From: an uncultured Prevotellaceae bacterium
GTDB lineage: Bacteria > Bacteroidota > Bacteroidia > Bacteroidales > Muribaculaceae
Assembly: GCA_947302275.1 (NCBI GenBank)
Contig: CAMYUW010000003.1
Location: forward strand, 1-64,000
Direction of reading: 5' to 3'
DNA length: 64,000 nucleotides
Positions 1 to 9,100 of the stretch are shown one piece after another. The notes under the pieces were generated by a model. It made no database searches and had not been told where the DNA came from. It saw nothing but the letters and a program-made list of their open reading frames with translations. Each line of letters starts with the position of its first letter. Position 1 is the stretch's first letter. A program made the translations under genes and the position numbers.

Positions 1-139
1 ATACCAACGCGAGCACCATGACCGCCAGCAGGGCGATACGGTTGAACCGGTGGAAAGTCTCGCGGCTGAGCAGCAACTTCCACAGCAGGTAGAAGGCGAT
101 GAGGCAGAGGCCAACTTTAATTTGATAAATGAGTAACAT
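1..139 (-). CDS. BlaR1/MecR1-type M56 family membrane peptidase, N-terminal part (runs off window)
   Basis: Reverse-strand reading gives MLLIYQIKVGLCLIAFYLLWKLLLSRETFHRFNRIALLAVMVLALV, typical of the M56 N-terminus; lies directly downstream of a BlaI-like gene. Confidence 0.75.
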   Translation of the reverse strand, partial: MLLIYQIKVGLCLIAFYLLWKLLLSRETFHRFNRIALLAVMVLALV

Positions 140-154
140 GGCGATTGAGGGTGT

Positions 155-517
155 TTACTTGTTCTCTTCCACTTCACGAATGAGTTCCTTCAGGTCCTCA
201 ACGCTGACCTTTTCACTCTTGACAAGTGCCGAGACGGCACTCAGGTAGGATTTGCCGAAGAACTTGTTCACCACGTTGGCCAATGAGCCACCGCGGTACT
301 CCTCGCGGCTGATGCTGGCAAAATACTGGAAACAGCGGGCAGTAATGGCCTTGTGACTCAGGAAACCCTTCTCCTCCAGTATCTTCATCAATGTAGCCAA
401 GGTATTCACATGGGGACGGGGCTCGTCATAGCAGGCTTGCAACTCGCGCACCAGCATGGGGCCATGATCCCACATCCGCTCCATGATTTCCTCTTCTTTT
501 TGGGTCAACTGTTTCAT
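155..517 (-). CDS. BlaI/MecI/CopY family transcriptional repressor
   Basis: 120 aa winged-helix protein (LTQKEEEIMERMWDHGPMLVRELQACY...HVNTLATLMKILEEKGFL) paired with an M56 gene. Confidence 0.9.
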   Translation of the reverse strand: MKQLTQKEEEIMERMWDHGPMLVRELQACYDEPRPHVNTLATLMKILEEKGFLSHKAITARCFQYFASISREEYRGGSLANVVNKFFGKSYLSAVSALVKSEKVSVEDLKELIREVEENK

Positions 518-552
518 AATTCAAGCCTTTTTTGAGTTTTACGACGCAAATA

Positions 553-612
553 AACTAATTATTTTAGTTATGTGCCAAATTATTTTAGTTAATAAAACTA
601 AAAATATTAGTT
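553..612. promoter_or_regulatory. Candidate BlaI operator array AACTAA-N5-TTAGTT
   Basis: Two exact AACTAA-N5-TTAGTT palindromes (553-569, 596-612) and one half-site (TTAGTT 585-590) upstream of the blaI-like gene. Confidence 0.6.
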
Positions 613-691
613 TTCCTATGATATTTTCAAAAAGCACAAACAATTACTGAATAACTAAAACAAGATTCCAGCTGATATTTTTAATCATTTG

Positions 692-1133
692 TGTCCGGAG
701 AAAGATTTTCAACATCGGCATCATTCACTATATATGAATCGAATAAACGTTTCTGCTGTATCATGGGCTTGGCTTTTGCCTCGAAGAGGCAGGTCGGGTC
801 GAAGACTCGACTTTTATGGGAAACACCATGCACCCGATGGAGCAGCGAGAGTGAAGCTAAACTTGTTTAAGCTTTACCGAGTCGTGAAAGAGGAAGGCGT
901 AGCCAACCTCATCTTCGATGAGCGCAGCTTGGTGGCAGCCATATCAAGTGGAAAGTGCGTCGAAGACGAACTTCTACATCCCCCAAATCTTGTCAATCAC
1001 AAAGTTCCTCTTCGAGGCACTTGCAATGTTCAGCTCATGGACCAAGCTGCGAACCTCTCCGAGGTTCTTGCATGGTCTTTCATATTGAAATCGGTTCTTC
1101 GAACCGCTAACATCTACGATGTTTCCCCAGACA
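692..1133. mobile_element. MITE-like nested-hairpin element, copy 1
   Basis: Terminal inverted repeat TGTCCGG(A/G)GAAA...TTTCCCC(A/G)GACA; internal hairpins with GAA/TTC loops; second copy at 17270-17639. Confidence 0.7.
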
Positions 1134-1260
1134 ACAATGATTGTTAATATTTAAAAAAAACTGAGACAACTCAAACAACCCCAAAAAGTTGTTGCAGTTG
1201 TCCCAGATATTGTTAAACACTCGCTGGTATTTGTGTTTTTCTATTCTTGATCAGTGAGGG

Positions 1261-2412
1261 CTACTTGTTGCCCTTGGAGCGGTTGTGGTGGCGGCACAAC
1301 ATCTGGCAGTTGCCCTCGTCGGTGGCACCGCCCTTGCTCCATGCGGTAACGTGGTCGGCATCCATCTCACCCAGTTTATAGATGCGGGTCTCGCCCTTCA
1401 AGGCGCAGTCGGGGCAGTTGCTCACGCCCTTCTCCTTGGCTGACGCGGTCTGCTTGGTATAGACGCGGTTGATCGTCGCCTTGTCAAACACGCGGATGTT
1501 CAGCAGGCTCTTGTCCTTCTCGCCTCCCAGGATGTATTCAAAAATGCCCTTGTGGTTGGTGACATAGGGGTCGGCAAGGAGTTCATGAACACGCTTTGAC
1601 ACTTCTGCCACATTGTAGGGCTTCTTGTGGTGCTCCTCGTAGAGCCGTCCCCACTCCAGTCCGCGCATCTCGGGCAGCACGTCGCTAAACACGGCCGAAG
1701 CCCAATCGATAACTGCGTTGAAATAGGTCTTGACTGGCGTGATATCGGAGTCCTGGCGGTGCTTGCTCATGTAGGCCTCTACATTACCTTGGCTCACCCA
1801 TTGCAGGGCACGCTCCAGAAAGTCCTGTCGCTTGGCATTGCCACTGACATAGGCGCTCCACTTTTGGATATGGGCATTCTGGCTGTTGCTGAATTCCTCC
1901 TTCAATGCGCTCACAAACGGCCCCGAGAAAATGGCATTCAATTTCTCTTGGTTGTTCAGGTTCACGCCGGCAATGTTGACCGTCTGGAACCAGTCCTTTA
2001 TTTCGCTTTCCTTGCCCTCGCAGATGAAAATGAGTAATTTGGTGTTCAACACCTTCTCACGGTCTTCCTTGTCCAAGCCGTCGATGTACTGCTGCATCCC
2101 GTTCTTGTCCTTGATGGCGAGTTTGTGGGTTACAAAACGCCCCAGGCTGGTGATGCGCTGCTGCCCGTCAAGCACCTCGTAGCGGTCGCCCACCTTGTTG
2201 AAATAGATGAGCCCCAAGGGATAGCCTTTCAGCACCGAGTCGATAACGGCCACGTCTTTCTTGCCGTCGGCATAGATGTAATTGCGCTGGTACTCGGGCT
2301 GGATGGTGAGTTTGCCGTTAAGTCCGAACAAGCCCTTGCCCTCCAACTCGTTATAGATAAAGCCCTCGCAAATCTCGCGAACCGTGATGTCAGTCCTTAA
2401 TATCGTCTTCAT
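1261..2412 (-). CDS. DUF262 domain protein with C-terminal HNH endonuclease motif (GmrSD-like)
   Basis: [19 protein letters not shown], and C-terminal CPDC...[31 protein letters not shown]. Confidence 0.85.
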   Translation of the reverse strand: MKTILRTDITVREICEGFIYNELEGKGLFGLNGKLTIQPEYQRNYIYADGKKDVAVIDSVLKGYPLGLIYFNKVGDRYEVLDGQQRITSLGRFVTHKLAIKDKNGMQQYIDGLDKEDREKVLNTKLLIFICEGKESEIKDWFQTVNIAGVNLNNQEKLNAIFSGPFVSALKEEFSNSQNAHIQKWSAYVSGNAKRQDFLERALQWVSQGNVEAYMSKHRQDSDITPVKTYFNAVIDWASAVFSDVLPEMRGLEWGRLYEEHHKKPYNVAEVSKRVHELLADPYVTNHKGIFEYILGGEKDKSLLNIRVFDKATINRVYTKQTASAKEKGVSNCPDCALKGETRIYKLGEMDADHVTAWSKGGATDEGNCQMLCRHHNRSKGNK

Positions 2413-2418
2413 ATCGTA

Positions 2419-3561
2419 TTACTGTTTTTTGCGGATTAAAATCCTAGCGTAAGGTTTCTGTGGAAAGCCTTCCTCGTCAATGTAATATAATTGACCATCC
2501 CTTAAACTGGGATTCAGTTTCTTTAATTCTCGTGGAAATGGTTTTAAACCCAGTTCTTTTCCTGAATCGCCTTGAGTTTGCCCAATAATCACGAATTGTT
2601 CGGGGCAATATTTATCAAGGAAAGAGACAGGAACACCCATAATTCCCTCATAATCATTTGGAATGGCATCGGTATATGGCACCTCAATGGCATCATAATT
2701 CTCATAATGGATATAACTGCTTATTCCCCTAATTTCTTTGTGTCTGCTGAATTTCAAGTTATCAGCCATTGTCATCAAGGGCAAGAATTGGTGGCGGCGA
2801 CCATGGTCAATGTTAGTAAACCAACATGAATTACCTAATCGAGTGTAATTGCCCACATAACCTAATCGCTCCGCTTTTAATTTGTCGCTTTCTTTAACAA
2901 TTGTTCCTTCGGGTACTCCAAATACCATATCAGTAACAAAACCAGTTGCGCCAAGCCAAACTTCGTTATCCTTTATAAGAGGAAACGTCTCTTTATATGT
3001 AATGGCATTCATATTACCGATAATCAGGAACTTCTTGTTGGCTTCCATTATCCATGCGAGGAACTCGCGGAAAAGGGAAAACGGTGGATTAGTGATGATG
3101 AAATCGGCTTGATCACGCAGTTTGCAGATTTCCTTGCTGCGGAAGTCGCCATCGCCCTCCAGGTACTGCCATTCCAAGTCCTCCACGTTGATTTTTCCAT
3201 CCCCCGTCACATCATGGTCAAGGACGAAGATTTTGCCGTGTGTCTTGGTCTTGTCGGCATCAAAGTGGGGTGCCTCGGTCTCGAACAAGGTGGGCTGGTA
3301 GCCATACTTGTAGCGCTTGCTCTCGGGGGCATAACTGGTGGAAATCAGTTTTTTAAGGCCGAAGGTCTCGAAGTTTTGGGCGAAATATTTGGTAAAGTTG
3401 CTCCACTCGGGATCGTCACACGGCAGCAGAACCGTCTTGCCACGGAACACGTCGGGGTTGTACTCAAGATAGGCCGAGATTTCTTTCTCAATATCATGGT
3501 ACTGAGTGTAGAACTCATCATTCTTGGCCTCCTTAGCCTTAGATAGACTTTCGTTTGCCAT
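2419..3561 (-). CDS. EcoRI-family adenine-specific DNA methyltransferase
   Basis: N-terminal NDEFYTQYHDIEKE, NPPF catalytic motif (ADFIITNPPFSLFREFLAW); 6 bp upstream of the DUF262-HNH gene on the same strand. Confidence 0.85.
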   Translation of the reverse strand: MANESLSKAKEAKNDEFYTQYHDIEKEISAYLEYNPDVFRGKTVLLPCDDPEWSNFTKYFAQNFETFGLKKLISTSYAPESKRYKYGYQPTLFETEAPHFDADKTKTHGKIFVLDHDVTGDGKINVEDLEWQYLEGDGDFRSKEICKLRDQADFIITNPPFSLFREFLAWIMEANKKFLIIGNMNAITYKETFPLIKDNEVWLGATGFVTDMVFGVPEGTIVKESDKLKAERLGYVGNYTRLGNSCWFTNIDHGRRHQFLPLMTMADNLKFSRHKEIRGISSYIHYENYDAIEVPYTDAIPNDYEGIMGVPVSFLDKYCPEQFVIIGQTQGDSGKELGLKPFPRELKKLNPSLRDGQLYYIDEEGFPQKPYARILIRKKQ

Positions 3562-3564
3562 AAA

Positions 3565-3594
3565 GCATTAATAATGTTGTCGTTATTATTAATG
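3565..3594. promoter_or_regulatory. Perfect 11-bp inverted repeat immediately upstream of the methyltransferase start
   Basis: GCATTAATAAT-gttgtcgtt-ATTATTAATGC. Confidence 0.55.
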
Positions 3595-3618
3595 CGCTGG
3601 GCCAATAAACAAAGCGTT

Positions 3619-3683
3619 CCTGCAAGCACCTTGGGATACAGAAGGTGGACGAATTCCCGTCCAACGTTCAAGGTACTTGCAGG
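3619..3683. repeat. Long imperfect hairpin in the methyltransferase leader
   Basis: CCTGCAAGCACCTTG (3619-3633) pairs with CAAGGTACTTGCAGG (3669-3683), one mismatch; inner GGACG/CGTCC stem with GAATTC at 3651-3656. Confidence 0.6.
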
Positions 3684-3982
3684 AAACCTATGCCTTTAGA
3701 TCAGGAAAACGCCCACACAAGGTGAGCGCTACCATTATTCTAAAGACATGTTCTTCTACCTGCAAGTTTCTGAACGTTTGAATAATAGCCAACGCTAATT
3801 TTAATCCACGATGTCAAGCAGCGACACTCGTCACTGCTCAAGGGCAAAGGTAATAATAAAAAACAAGATGTAGAAGAAAAGAGGAAGAAAACTGATAAAT
3901 GACAAATTGGCACGGGAATTGCAGATAGATGGGGGAATGAACAAAATGATTAGTTAATAAAAGAAGAAAGGAGTAAAACGTT

Positions 3983-4207
3983 ATGTCACTGTTCAGGGTT
4001 ATACTATCGATTATCTTCCCGCCGCTGGCTGTGCTGGACAAGGGTTGTGGCTCGGTGCTCATCGTGACGATTCTCACCTGCTGCGCATGGGTACCAGGTG
4101 TGATTGGCGCCCTGGTGATCCTGAACAAGGATACGCACACGGCGTACAACCAGCCGACGTATCCCACCTATCCCACCAACAACTACCGCACGCGCTGCGA
4201 GAACTGA
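3983..4207 (+). CDS. YqaE/Pmp3 family membrane protein
   Basis: 74 aa; IIFPPLAVLDKGCGSVLIVTILTCCAWVPGVIGALVIL. Confidence 0.85.
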   Translation: MSLFRVILSIIFPPLAVLDKGCGSVLIVTILTCCAWVPGVIGALVILNKDTHTAYNQPTYPTYPTNNYRTRCEN

Positions 4208-4241
4208 TAAGGGAATTCTACCCATAGGAGCACACCATACA

Positions 4242-4282
4242 TTCAGGGACTTGAACGGCCTTCGGGCCGTTAGGTCCCTGAA
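4242..4282 (+). terminator. Stem-loop after YqaE/Pmp3-like gene
   Basis: TTCAGGGACtTGAACGGCC-TTCG-GGCCGTTaGGTCCCTGAA. Confidence 0.7.
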
Positions 4283-4478
4283 TTGTTTCTTGCCCTTGAT
4301 ACATTATACACAAGATAAGATTTGCGCATTTGTTAAAAAATCTGAATGCGGCTAGAAAAATTTGCCAGTTCGGCAAGTTGCCGTAACTTTGCATAAAAAT
4401 TGAATATAATTACCTTTTTAAGGGGTTCAATTTTTGACAAAAACGATAAAAAAGTTTAACCTAAATAATTGACTATCA

Positions 4479-5855
4479 ATGGAATTACCATTTGCTGAAT
4501 CTTGGAAAATCAAGATGATCGAGCCTCTGCGCAAGAGCACCCGTGCTGAGCGTGAGCAGTGGCTCAAGGAAGCCCACAACAACGTTTTCATGCTCAAGGC
4601 CGAGCAGGTTTACATCGACTGTCTGACCGACTCCGGTACGGGCGCGATGAGCGATCGCCAGTGGGCTGAGATGATGCTGGGTGACGAGAGTTACGCCGGC
4701 GCCACCTCATTCTACAAATTTGAGAGCGTGGTACAACGCATCTTCGGCTTCAAGTATGTCATCCCCACCCATCAGGGCCGTGCAGCCGAGAACGTGCTGT
4801 TCTCCTACCTGGTGAAGGAAGGTAATGTCATCCCCGGCAACGCCCACTTCGACACCACCAAGGGTCACATCGAAGCCCGCAAGGCCAAGGCCATCGACGT
4901 CACCATCGACGAGGCCAAGGACACCCAGCTCGAAATCCCCTTCAAGGGTAACGTATCGCTGGAGAAGTTGGAGAAGGTGCTGAGCGAGAACAAGGGTAAT
5001 GTTCCCTTCATGGTACTGACCGTGACCAACAACACCGTTGGCGGCCAGCCCGTGTCGATGAAGAACATCAAGGACACCTGCGAGCTGTGCCACAAGTATG
5101 GCGTGCCCGTCGTGATGGACAGCGCCCGCTTTGCCGAGAACTCCTATTTCATCAAGACCCGTGAGGAGGGCTACGCCGACAAGACCATCAAGGAGATTGC
5201 CCGCGAGATGTACTCCTACGTTGACGCCATGACCATGTCGGCCAAGAAGGACGGTGTTGTGAACATGGGCGGTTTCATCGCTACCAACAACCAGGATTGG
5301 TATGAGGGCGCCAAGCTGTTCTGCATCCCCTTCGAGGGCTTCATCACCTACGGTGGTATGAACGGCCGCGACCTGAACGCGTTGGCAGTCGGTCTGGACG
5401 AGAACACCGAGTTTGAAATGCTCGAGACCCGCATCCACCAGGTTCAGTACCTCGCCAAGAAGCTTGACGAGTATGGTATTCCTTATCAGCGTCCCGTTGG
5501 CGGTCACGCTCTGTTTATCGACGCCGACAAGGTGCTGTGCAACGTTCCCAAGGAAGAGTTCCCCGCTCAGACCCTGACCTGCGAGCTCTACCTCGAGGCT
5601 GGCATCCGCGGTTGCGAGATCGGCTACATCCTGGCCGACCGTGACCCCGTGACCCGCGAGAACCGCTTCGGTGGCCTCGACCTGCTGCGTCTGTGCATTG
5701 CCCGTCGCGTTTACACCGACAACCACATGAACGTGATTGCCGCTGCCCTGAAGAACGTATATGACCGCCGCAACGAGATCACCCGCGGTGTTGCCATCGA
5801 GTGGGAAGCCCCGCTGATGCGCCACTTCACCGTGAAGCTGAAACGACTGGGTTAA
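4479..5855 (+). CDS. tnaA: Tryptophanase
   Basis: 458 aa PLP enzyme: LPFAESWKIKMIEPLRKSTR, LTDSGTGAMSDRQWAEMMLGDESYAG, TMSAKKDGVVNMGGFIA. Confidence 0.9.
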   Translation: MELPFAESWKIKMIEPLRKSTRAEREQWLKEAHNNVFMLKAEQVYIDCLTDSGTGAMSDRQWAEMMLGDESYAGATSFYKFESVVQRIFGFKYVIPTHQGRAAENVLFSYLVKEGNVIPGNAHFDTTKGHIEARKAKAIDVTIDEAKDTQLEIPFKGNVSLEKLEKVLSENKGNVPFMVLTVTNNTVGGQPVSMKNIKDTCELCHKYGVPVVMDSARFAENSYFIKTREEGYADKTIKEIAREMYSYVDAMTMSAKKDGVVNMGGFIATNNQDWYEGAKLFCIPFEGFITYGGMNGRDLNALAVGLDENTEFEMLETRIHQVQYLAKKLDEYGIPYQRPVGGHALFIDADKVLCNVPKEEFPAQTLTCELYLEAGIRGCEIGYILADRDPVTRENRFGGLDLLRLCIARRVYTDNHMNVIAAALKNVYDRRNEITRGVAIEWEAPLMRHFTVKLKRLG

Positions 5856-5885
5856 AAACCCTATACCATTAACTACCTTTTGACC

Positions 5886-5918
5886 AACGGCGGGTGATGA
5901 CCCGCCGTTGCTTTTTTT
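5886..5918 (+). terminator. Rho-independent terminator of tnaA
   Basis: AACGGCGGG-TGATGA-CCCGCCGTT followed by a T run. Confidence 0.85.
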
Positions 5919-6185
5919 ATTGGTGAAAAGACAATGCCCACATTCATCCAAATATAAAAATAGACAAATTCCAGCGTTACTACAAGCGATGCACATGCCG
6001 ACCTGCCAAATGTTATAAAATTTATCAGAATCGGGCTATTTAGTGAAAAACTTGAATTTTGCCACAATACGAATTGGAAAATCTTAATTAAATGTGTATA
6101 TTTGCCGATGAATCCATTAACCCTGTCGCATGATGTCCTCCCAATATCGTTCGGCAGCATTAATCACCATTAAACTATTTCATTA

Positions 6186-9100
6186 ATGAAAAAAACAAGA
6201 ATTTTACTCGCAGTGCTTGCGCTGGTGTCCTTTATGGCATCGGCCGGCGAGCAGTCCACGACCTACACGCCGGCACCCAAGCCGGTGAAACAGGTTGTGC
6301 AGACACCCCAGAGGGCTAAGATGCTCTCTTCGCGCGAGGCCTTGTCAAGAAAGAAGGCCCCGAGTGCTGACCAGTTCCAGGGACTGACGATGTATGTCAA
6401 CCTGACCAACTCCAACGAGTGGGCAGGCTATGGCATCGGCTCGGTACCCTATGGTATCTACAGTTACACCATCGGTGATGGCAACGGCTTCCAGGCCCAT
6501 GCCACCGACTTGCGCTACAACTTTATGGCCAGCGCCATGGGCCGTGACCAGCTCGTGGGCGCCAGGCCAATGGAAATCTTCGGCTCGCTGAACGGCGTTG
6601 AGTACAACGGCCTGAGCCGTACCGACTTCCACGAGATGTGGTCACAGGTATATGAGCAGGTGGATTTCAGCTTTATCCCCTCGGTAATGGCCTATGACGT
6701 GACCAGTGACGTCATCTACTCGATCCAGTACAACAGCGACCTGACTGGATTGAATATGGCCAAGTGGAATCCCGAGACCCGCCTGTTTGAGACTTACTGC
6801 CCTTGGCCCAACAATTTCCAACCATTGACCCTGGGCTTCACGCCCAATGGTGACATGTACTGCGTGGGTGCCGATGGCGAGTTCTACACGCTCGACAAGG
6901 CCGACGGCATGGCACGCCAGCTGTTTACGCTCGATGCTGCCCCCACATTGTATGTGCAGGGTATGGGCTATGAGCCCCACAGCGGCTGCTTTGTGTGGAT
7001 GGCCGTTACCCAGCAGGGAACAGGCATCTATGCCATCAACCCCTATGACGGCAGCATGTCGCTTATTGAGGAGCTTTACAACAACGAGCAAGCCCCGACG
7101 GTATTCTTTGAGGGTAACCAGGCTCCCGACCAGGCTCCCGCAGCCATCAGCGACCTGGCGTTTACATTTGACGGTGCATCGACTGGCGGCAACATCACTT
7201 TCACCGTTCCCACGACAACCTACAACGGCAGCCCGCTAACCGGCAACGTGAACATGAGTGTATGGCTCGATGGCGAACCCATCGCCACCTACGTCAGCGT
7301 TGCAGCCGGCAGTCAGCAATCCTTCAGCCAGGAGGTGAGCAACGACAACCACTATGTATATGTCCTGCTCGAGAACGAGGCCGGTTATTCGCCCGTCAAC
7401 TGTCTGTACATCTATGCCGGCTATGACACGCCGCTGCCCGTGACCAATGTCAACTTCACGGTCGAGAATGGCGTGAGCCACTTGACATGGGACGCTCCTG
7501 CCGGCGGTGTCAACGGCGGCTATCTCGAGAACGTGACCTATAACGTCGTTCGTATGCCGGGCAACGTCCTCGTTGCCGAGGGCCTGAGCGAATGTGAGTT
7601 CAGCGAGACCCTGCCCACCAAGATGGAACGCTATTACTACATCGTGACCCCGTTTAACGCTGACGGCAAGCGTGGCGATGATGCTGTTTCCAACGCCATC
7701 CTGACGGGTAGCGCATTCCAGGCTCCTTATTTTGATGACTTCAGCGACCCATCTACCCGCGACCTGTGGACCATTGTCAATGCCAACAATGACGCAAGCC
7801 AGTGGGGCTCGGAATATACCTGGCAATTCAACGACTATAATGGTTGCTGGGGTATCTACACCGGCCCTTACAACATGGGTGATGACCAGGAGAGCTGCGA
7901 CGACTACCTGATTTCTCCGGGTATCGAGATTGAACAGGGTATCTCCTATGCCTTGATTGTGAACATGCGCAACACGTTTGCCAACTACAAGGAGCGCGTG
8001 AGCCTGATGGTCGGTACCGACCCCAACGATGTTTCGACCTTCCAGGTACTGGCTTCGGACGAGGCCTATGACGTGGACGGCACACTTGCCGACTGGGAAG
8101 CCGACTTCCAGATGGAAGAGAGCGGTACCTACTACTTTGCCGTTCGTGTTTACACCCATAGGGAAGACAATGCTTCGGGTATCTTTGTTTACTCGATGGC
8201 CCTGAACAAACTTGGTAAAAACGAGGCTCCTGCCGAAGTGACCAACCTGACCATCACTCCCGACGAGGATGGCGAAATGGTTGCCGATGTGACCTTCACC
8301 GTTCCCACTACCACGCTCAATGGCGAAGAGTTGACCAACCCGCTGACTGCCAATGTTTACCGTGATGGCAGTGAGACCGCTGTGGCACAGTTCCCTGTAA
8401 TGGTTGGAGAGAATGCCCTGTGGACCGACAACACCGTTGAGGGCGTGGGTGTCCACACCTACACCGTAGGCATCAGCAACGAGTCTGGCGAGGGTAAGCG
8501 CGTGAGTGCCGAGGCCTTTATCGGAGTTTACACCGCTCCCTACACCAACACCTTCGATACCGAGGACGACGCCCGCTTCTTCGTCACCGTCAACGACTCG
8601 TCGATCTACAGCACCAACGAGTACCGTTGGCTGTGGTACAGCTACAACCAGAACCTGGCACTGGGCGGCTATGGCTACTTCGTGCAGCATCCCGTAGAGA
8701 AGATCTGGCTCTACATGCCCGCTATTAAGCTGGAGAAGGATATGGTTTACACCTACGCCTTCAATTGGACTTACAGCTCCTATAACCAGACCTGCCCGGG
8801 TTATGCCGGCATCGGTATGGCTCCCGACTCTACTGCCCAAACCATCTATCCCGAACAACTGCCGTTCACCAACTATGGTGAAAAAGTGCTCGTCGAGAAT
8901 GAGGTGATTGCTACCGAGACAGGCAAATACTATCCTTCAGTTCTCATGGTTGCCGATGTGGCCAGCAGCTACATCTCACCGAGCATCGACGACATTTCGA
9001 TTACGCTCGTGGGCTCAGCATTTGCCCCCTACAGCGTCGAGAACCTTGTAGCCGAGCACGACAAGACGGGCATGTTGAAAGTGAACTTCGACTTCAACGC

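Noticed and set aside
689-1147. ORF of 152 aa (and 17312-17686, 17262-17447)
   Set aside because: Lies within the hairpin-rich MITE-like element; sequence constraint is explained by palindromes, not coding.
3345-3671. 108-aa ORF overlapping the methyltransferase start
   Set aside because: Different frame over the well-supported methyltransferase N-terminus and the leader palindromes; low-complexity.
7236-8858. Long antisense ORF (540 aa) opposite the secreted protein; similar cases at 4707-5996, 20125-20949, 27815-29005, 31371-32348, 37423-38643 and 53751-54683
   Set aside because: Codon shadow of GC-rich genes on the other strand; composition lacks recognisable domains and each overlaps a convincing gene.
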